This document shows, in pieces, positions 58,051-64,000 of a DNA stretch of 64,000 nucleotides. Source of the stretch: Tetrapyrgos nigripes (taxonomy: Eukaryota; Basidiomycota; Agaricomycetes; Agaricales; Campanellaceae); contig JAACJM010000015.1 in NCBI GenBank assembly GCA_013368315.1, positions 186,001 through 250,000 of the forward strand, given 5' to 3'. Each line of letters begins with the position of its first letter. Positions within the stretch are counted from its first letter, which is position 1. A model generated the notes under the pieces. The model did no database searches, was not told the origin of the DNA, and saw only the letters and a list, made by a program, of their open reading frames with translations. A program made the position numbers and the translations under genes.

Positions 58051-59962
58051 ATGTCCACCTCAACCGACTCACTGGTCTCAAAAAGCTTCCATCCCTCAAC
58101 GGGAATCTCAAGAAAATGGTTTAAACTCGCTTGCGTCCTGCTGGCAGGCGTTTCGTTATTCCTTCTTTTAAATTTGTACAAATGGACTTTTGAGCCTCAA
58201 ATGGATTGGCAACTACCTATACAACCTGCTGTTGACTTACCACCGTTGGATGCGGATGAAAGTGATGGTGGTGTGGTTGGGGGACCTACGAAGGAAGATT
58301 TGGTAGTGGAGATGGATCCGTTAAATCCTTTAGCTGTTCTAAATGGGCCACCTAGAGAGCATTTTAGAGGTGAGTAACACCTTAAGCTGTTATCTTGAGG
58401 AGATTGACTGATGTTCTATATAGATAACCTCAAGGAAGGTGTCCAGTATATAACTTCTTGGCCCGAGTACGTCGTGACTTTCATGCGTTTCACCTTCTCC
58501 AACACAACTCACGTCCTTATTACAGCGCCGGTTGGAGTGAGTAAACTTGGTCAAGAATACGCGCTCTTTGGCACTAATTCTCTTTCATAGCCAACGATGT
58601 AATGACATATGTGCGTGCCCTTTCCATTCTTGAAGTCCAGTACTCACCGCCATAACAGGCTAATCTCGTGTATCTCGGGCTCATAACCGACCGAGTACCC
58701 ATCATTCCAATGTTTTACCCATCCCACATCGGATACGACGTTCCCCCCATACCATTCAGAGATGTTTTCGACATTGACCGTATGCGAAAGCTGATCGGAA
58801 AACCCATTCTTGAGTGGCAAGACTTGAAAGACCCAAAAAGCGAAGCTCTCGAAAATCTTGGGTGCTGGAACGTTTGGGAATCGGTACAGACCGAATGGAA
58901 ACGACCTCGGAGTAGTAATGCTCATTCTCATCTCAAACTAGGCAAGCAGGCAGAGGCCACATTTTATCCTATTCAACCGAGTTGAATAGACGCTCAAACC
59001 TCCACCAGATGTCTCCTACACCAAAACCCCAAACTGGGTCAAAATGTTCCCAGAATGGCCTCATGATCGGCACTCGTCTTTCTGGACTTTGGCTAGATTC
59101 GCATTCCCTGAAGATCGTGCACAGAACTTAGGAACACCTCTACCATCTCCAAAAACCCAAGTCTCGCTCCCTCCGGACGAGCAACTGTTATGTTATGATT
59201 ATCTATATTACGTTTGCGCTCAGCAGGTGAGACCAGCGTTCGGTTGACAAACTATGTGATTTATCGGATATCACAGCCATTCGAATTCGAAAAGTCATAC
59301 TCACCGGCTTGGAGATTCGTTGCAAAATACATGTACTGGGCTCCCTCACTTCAAGCCATCGCGGACGAGTACATCAGACGCACGATTGGTGTGAATGACA
59401 ATAAGCCTATTCCCCCAGTGAGTATAACATTTTGTCGAGATGCACGAATTTTCACGTTTATCACGAATACTATAGTACATCGCAATCCACGTCCGGCGCG
59501 CTGATTTCGCCAATGCATGCACCACCGACTTCAAGGTACCTGTGGAAGATTGCTTCGCTAAGATTTCCACATATGGTCGCCGGGTAGACGAAGTAAAAGC
59601 GGAGATATTGGAGAAGAAGGGAGTTCATATCGACCATGTCATCATGACAAGCGATGAAAGAGATGAAGGTTGGTGGAAGGAGGTGGAAGAGCAGGGTTGG
59701 TCAAAGGTGGATCACTCTATGACGAAGGAACGATATGGGGACTGGTACGTGCTCTAATAATCAACAATTTCTGCCCGTTGACGAAGATCTTGTGTGCAGG
59801 CATCCTGTTCTTATCGACGCTGTCATACAATCTGGGGCACTTGGTTTTGTAGGGACTGCGAGGTCGACAATGTCCGTTCTGGCTATAAGGCGGGTGGAAG
59901 ACTGGAATGGTGGAGTAGCTAGGATGACACAGTGGGGAACGGTGAACGCTGACGACCATTGA
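58051..59962 (+). CDS. O-fucosyltransferase-like type II membrane protein, copy 2
   Basis: Tandem paralogue of the preceding gene with the same domain order. The start MSTSTDSLVSKSFHPSTGIS leads to the anchor LACVLLAGVSLFLLLNLYKW, an acidic stem, PLAVLNGPPREHFRDNL, NDVMTYANLVYLGLITDRV, FDIDRMRKLIGKPILEWQDL, PPDEQLLCYDYLYYVCAQQ, IAIHVRRADF (copy 1 has HVRHNDF) and ALGFVGTARSTMSVLAIRRV, ending NADDH. Intron positions match copy 1 where compared: after EHFR-G, after TSWP, after AGW, after DVMT-F/Y, after HLKL and after YVC-x-Q. The stem and N-terminus have diverged strongly while the catalytic part is much more alike. Stop TGA 59960-59962. Confidence 0.82.
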
Positions 59963-61372
59963 TTGTATGGGGCTTTCCGTATGATTGACTTTCGGACTAT
60001 GTAGATTATTACCCCATACTAGTTGGACTGTTCAGTTAATCTACCGTAGAGGATTTTTAGTTATCTTCATCTCCAATTTTCTAGGAACCAACGACAACGA
60101 CGACAGAATGATGCACGACAACACTAATAGTAAGTACGAGGAACTGGACCGTGACTACGGGAGAGGAGAGAGATTTATTACACTGATCCGCAAAAGCTAC
60201 CTCAGTGTAACGAACGGTAGCTCTACGTGGACCCACTTGCTGAGTCTAGCGGGGCAAGCAACAGCGCCGTAAGACCAATCGTCCTCGCAGGCAGGGTAGG
60301 GCATCTACGTTGATGAAGCGCTGGAATACAACGCGGAGACGGTATGGCGAAGTCTTGATGCGATTGAGTACACGGCAATGTAAATAAAAGAGGATAAGGA
60401 AAAGATGAATGAAGGCACATAAATAGCGAAAGAGACCTACGGAAAGAGAAAAGTAAACAGTACACGGCATGATAAGGCAAAGAAAAAGAAAAGGATAAGT
60501 ACTAGAAGAAGAAAAAGCACAAGAAAGGAATACGAGAAGAAAAAAGAAAAAGAAAGAGATATAAGCTATACTACCAAAACAATATCCTTCCCAATCAATC
60601 TTCGTCGCGATCGTTCCTTCCAACCTCTTCTCACACTGGAGGCGGGCTTATAGGAAGCTACACCCTTTGCTGCCGCACGGGAAGCCTGCACAACTGAATT
60701 GAACTGAATTGAATGAGTGAAGCTTCCCAGAGGCTTCCCGTGCGGCAGCTAAAGGGTGGCTTCCCATGGACCCGCCTCCAGTGTCAACCAAGTCTTCGTA
60801 ATATCCAAGGTGTGGAGCCGCTCCCGAAAGCCCCACAGACGAGTGTACACCTCCCTGTAGTCTAGTCATTAAAGTGACGGTGAGGACCCCGTGCGTCAAT
60901 AACTGTGGACGCAAAGGATGAAGCTGTTACGCAGCACCGGCAGTGATTTGGATGGCAAGGAGTCAGTCCAGTCGTCCAAGACTGTCTTGTCGCAGAACAA
61001 CAGACTGGGTATCCGGACCGCTGACGTCACCGGCAGAAGTCATCTGCGTCGATACTGAGACACTGAGACACTGCGACGAAGGGAGACAACACAGCAGATG
61101 TGTGTATACAGTGGAGGGAGTGACGATAGCGGATTGGAGGGATGAACGGGTCCAGGATATGGAGCTGGAGGAGTCTTGAAGCGTTGTCTATGCGCAGGTT
61201 TAAAGATGTGAAGGAGGAGGATTGAGAGTCTGGTAGGAGTGTTGTTGAGCTGTTCAGTGGTGGATTTCGTTACAAGAGCACTGAATGGATCATTTGATAT
61301 AGAAGTGCCAAGTAAAAAGGGCGCAGGAAGACGGGACCAAACGGAGCCCGAATTGCACAAAGAAATTTTGAT
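59963..61372. other. Gene-poor stretch with polypurine tract and long hairpin
   Basis: About 1.4 kb between the plus-strand paralogue and the convergent RdRP gene. It contains an A/G-rich tract on the plus strand at about 60380-60570 (mostly AAG, AAAGAAA runs) and a long imperfect inverted repeat at 60633-60784. Small frames (for example 61040-61360 minus) carry no recognisable content. Confidence 0.6.
60633..60784. repeat. Long imperfect inverted repeat (hairpin), about 55-bp arms
   Basis: The left arm (60633-60688) begins ACACTGGAGGCGGG and contains CCCTTTGCTGCCGCACGGG; the right arm (60731-60784) is its near-complete reverse complement, ending CCCGCCTCCAGTGT. Mismatches and small bulges cluster mid-arm. 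The 42-base loop (60689-60730) holds a doubled AACTGAATTG. It could be a foldback/MITE-like element or the source of a hairpin RNA. Confidence 0.8.
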
Positions 61373-64000
61373 TCACCGCCATTTGAGCGCTCTCATATGA
61401 TGTCCAGGTATTATCTTGAATTCATCAAAACGTGCAGTGGTGGGTATGAGACCACCCGGGGATGCCGTTGCTTTGATTTTGCACAAGTCTCGATATGCGA
61501 CACAAAACCCAAAGGTTTCTGAGAGCGAGTAGGCATACGATGCCTTGACTTCCTCTAGGTTGCTAATCAGAAAGCTGGTAGTGGGAGAGACGGATGAAAG
61601 GGGCTGGGTGTATTTGACCTGTACTTGGCGCATATAGTTTTGATTGCTTGTCTTTTCTTTATGGGTAACTTTCTGAGGCTTGACAGAGATTTGTTCATCG
61701 AATAGGCAAGCGGCATTGTTGTGTTTGTCAATATCGCTCTTGAATAAGGTGTAAGCTTTATCGACGTGCGATGTGATTAGGCACAATTCTTCTTGATAGA
61801 GGGCACGAATTCCCTGGTCGAAACCGGAACGTAGCGAAGTAACGAAAGTTTCGCAGCGGGCTTTGGCATCGTTGAATGGCTTCAGTAGAACTTGGTCCTG
61901 AACGGTTTGTGCATTATGGCTATAACCCACCACCAAACCATGGTCTTGGTCGTATTTTGTGAGAATCTTCTCGCGAAGAGCTGTTGCACAGTCAGCCAGT
62001 TGATCAATGATGTCCTTTTTGGTATCTTGTTCCAACTCTCGAGACCACTGACGATTGTTCTTTAAATCAGACTCATAAACTTCGTCCTTCAAGCGTAGCC
62101 CAGTCTTGCCGCTGTCCAACTCGGTGTTGAACCTATTACGAATATGAACCCGTCAAATCTACGTCAAGCAAAGAGGAGAAAAAGAGCGCATACATGCTTG
62201 CAAGGTAGATAGCTTCCTCAGAGTTGTAGCCATGTTTTTCACAGCAATATCGTGGAAGTGAGAGTACGTGCCAACTTTGCGCTTTGAGAGTCCAGATAGA
62301 TAAGATCGTAGAAAAGCACGCTGGGCACTGCCGAGAGGCATCGAAGTGAGTCGAGTGACAAAGTCGGATACTGTCTCGACCTGACTTTCGAAACACTTCT
62401 TCTCTAGATTAGCTGGTGGCAGAATCAATGACGTTCCCCTAAAAAACCGAACCAACTCCGGGTACCAAGTCATGAATAGAGTGTCTGGAATGGAAGGTTT
62501 GAGAAGAAGTTATTAAGGGAGTTCCTGCCATATATAAATTTGTTGCTAACCGCCGTCCAAGTCTGAATTCCAAAATCAGATGAGATAGTGAAGAACGAAT
62601 GTACATAGTACATACCACCGCCACTGAGCATACTCATAAAGCTTAGTGATTCGTAACCCGCAACATCGACAGGCACAATGATCACATCTGGGTATTTTCT
62701 CAGTTCCGGAATATCGACAGCGACGACCTGGAGTTTTCATTAAGTTTTCATTGTCAGTTCAAGACGAAGGTAAAGTAAACGCGCAGAATCTGACAAATCT
62801 TCTGGATGTCCGAACCTAAACGGATGGGATATCTGTCCAGCACAACAATTGATTCAATAGGGGAAATAAATGCTCTTGCAAGTGAATCGTACCGTCCCAC
62901 CAAAACTTCGCCGATAACGACATGAAAGACTATCTGGGTCAGGGGATCTGTCATGCCTTGGCTTGAATAAAAGTAGACTTCGCCTTCTTTTAGTCTGCCG
63001 GATGGATCTGACACAAGGCCGACGTCAGGCGGGATCGTGATGAAACTGAAGACGAGGACTAACCAGGGATGACAAAAGCCTCTGGGGCAGTGCCTTTGGG
63101 AAGAGGAATGCGACATCTGTCGACAGCAGCTTGAAGTTCCCAGACAATTACCCGCCTGATGTCTTTTTAAGCTTCGACAGGGTGGGATGGAATCCTGCTT
63201 GCAACATTTCCACAACTGATTCGTGCAAAGAGAACGGAGCTATGTGGCAATAATGAAGGTGAAAACTGAAGCTCAGCAACGGCCAAAATGAAGGCAAAAT
63301 CGCAAGCACCTTTGGTCAGCTCATTCCTACCAGTGCCTGCGTCTGAGGGAATACTCAACAAATCAATGGTCATCTCTTCGTCATCGCATATTTCCGGTAA
63401 ATCGGCAGAATCTTCGCGTGATGAGCGGTTTGATTCTGCCCACTCCCTGCCTGAGAAACCCAGGGCGCGACTAGTTGCGGGAACTCGTCTGTCCATCAGA
63501 CCACGCGCCACTTGGCCAATTCGTGCAACAGCAACCCAGACTGATTCGGGACAACTCCAGTCTAAGAGTGGCTCTAGCTCAACTTCAGTTCCCTGTTGCA
63601 ATAGTTCTTCAAATACCGTAGCAGGAACTCCATTATAGTGGATGTTTCGCAGAGTCTGTTGAGAAAGACAGGGACTGTAGGACACGGAATGCTGCTGATT
63701 ACATCATCAAGCTCACCGGAAGCACCGCGACGGTTGAGCACTACTCTTCGCAGACGATTTCGGATTTACACTTGCAGCTGCGGCGACGAGCTGGACACCT
63801 AGTCCAGCCCTGTACATAACTCCTAGTCATGTACAGAAGCAATGACACCAAGTCACTGCGCACGCAAGGATGCTCAGCCCAACCTGTTGGAGAGTTGGAG
63901 AGCTGGGGGATGATGTAATCAGCAATAGTCTCAGTGCAAATTTGTATTATAGTCACATCACGTGGCGAGTTACACCAATACAATGCGTGATCTACGGATA
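61373..64000 (-). CDS. RNA-dependent RNA polymerase (RdRP), 5' part outside window
   Basis: Cellular RdRP of the RNA-silencing (quelling/QDE-1-like) family, which makes double-stranded RNA from transcripts. Read 5' to 3' on the minus strand: NIHYNGVPATVFEELLQQGT; HIAPFSLHESVVEMLQAGFH (about 63220); CRIPLPKGTAPEAFVIPG; GRLKEGEVYFY; EVLVGRYPIRLGSDIQK; VVAVDIPELRKYPDVIIVPV; and SMLSGG joined to DLDGDTLFMTW over two introns (about 62573-62628 and 62486-62552). DLDGD is the catalytic DxDGD motif that binds the metal ions, so the active site is intact. The C-terminal domain of about 330 residues follows, ending RALKWR at 61373. At least nine introns. The region 63690-64000 is probably coding but its exon borders are unclear. 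Confidence 0.88.

Noticed and set aside
20258..59962. A secondary-metabolite cluster including the SDR and the HxxxD acyltransferase
   Set aside because: The two genes are 5 kb apart with unrelated RNA-processing, membrane and DNA-binding genes between, and no core synthase is present.
60830..60910. tRNA-like stretch (tagtctagtcatt)
   Set aside because: The A-box-like piece is not followed by a T-arm GGTTCGA sequence or a closing acceptor stem.
61040..61360. 106-codon minus-strand frame beside the RdRP stop
   Set aside because: No recognisable domain; lies in the 3' flank of the RdRP gene and its composition is like non-coding sequence.

Overview
The window looks like nuclear DNA of a basidiomycete fungus, most likely an Agaricomycete. 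Genes are densely packed on both strands and are cut by many introns of about 45-65 bp with GT-AG ends. The families are typical of mushrooms: RSC4-type bromodomain protein, Pom152, Pfa4, Alg9, RNA-dependent RNA polymerase and seven-helix membrane proteins with long serine-rich tails. I see no prokaryotic genes, CRISPR array, rRNA, convincing tRNA or intact transposon. Exon joins were worked out by eye from reading frames, splice signals and family motifs.

Layout, 1-20 kb: 3' part of a secreted RNase T2; an ACT-domain gene with an apparent frameshift; a coiled-coil nuclear protein whose C-terminal module has been copied downstream; a low-complexity, probably mitochondrial protein; DHHC palmitoyltransferase Pfa4; a membrane protein with a basic tail; GlcNAc-6-phosphate deacetylase; a GW/WG-rich coiled-coil protein; an RSC4-like double bromodomain protein.

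Layout, 20-43 kb: CutC; an F-box protein; an O-fucosyltransferase-like protein; a seven-helix membrane protein; mannosyltransferase Alg9; a conserved fungal protein of unknown function; a tail-anchored thioredoxin; an RNase III-like/dsRBD protein; nucleoporin Pom152; inorganic pyrophosphatase; a gamma-tubulin complex component.

Layout, 43-64 kb: a TBC-domain protein; a short-chain dehydrogenase; another membrane protein; an RMP1/NEPRO-like RNase MRP protein; a DNA-binding protein; an HxxxD acyltransferase-like protein; a GDP-sugar transporter divergent from two tandem O-fucosyltransferase-like genes; a hairpin-bearing intergenic stretch; and the 3' part of an RNA-dependent RNA polymerase that runs off the right edge.

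Most genes are housekeeping. Four places merit attention: (1) a triplicated C-terminal module with matching debris of the neighbouring gene (4.1-7.1 kb); (2) a GDP-sugar transporter next to a pair of candidate GDP-sugar-using transferases, with a shared promoter region; (3) RNA-silencing hints, namely a GW/WG-repeat protein, an RdRP and a long imperfect hairpin near the RdRP 3' end; (4) several enzyme-like proteins that lack catalytic residues (TBC, RNase III). No clearly new multi-gene system is proven here.
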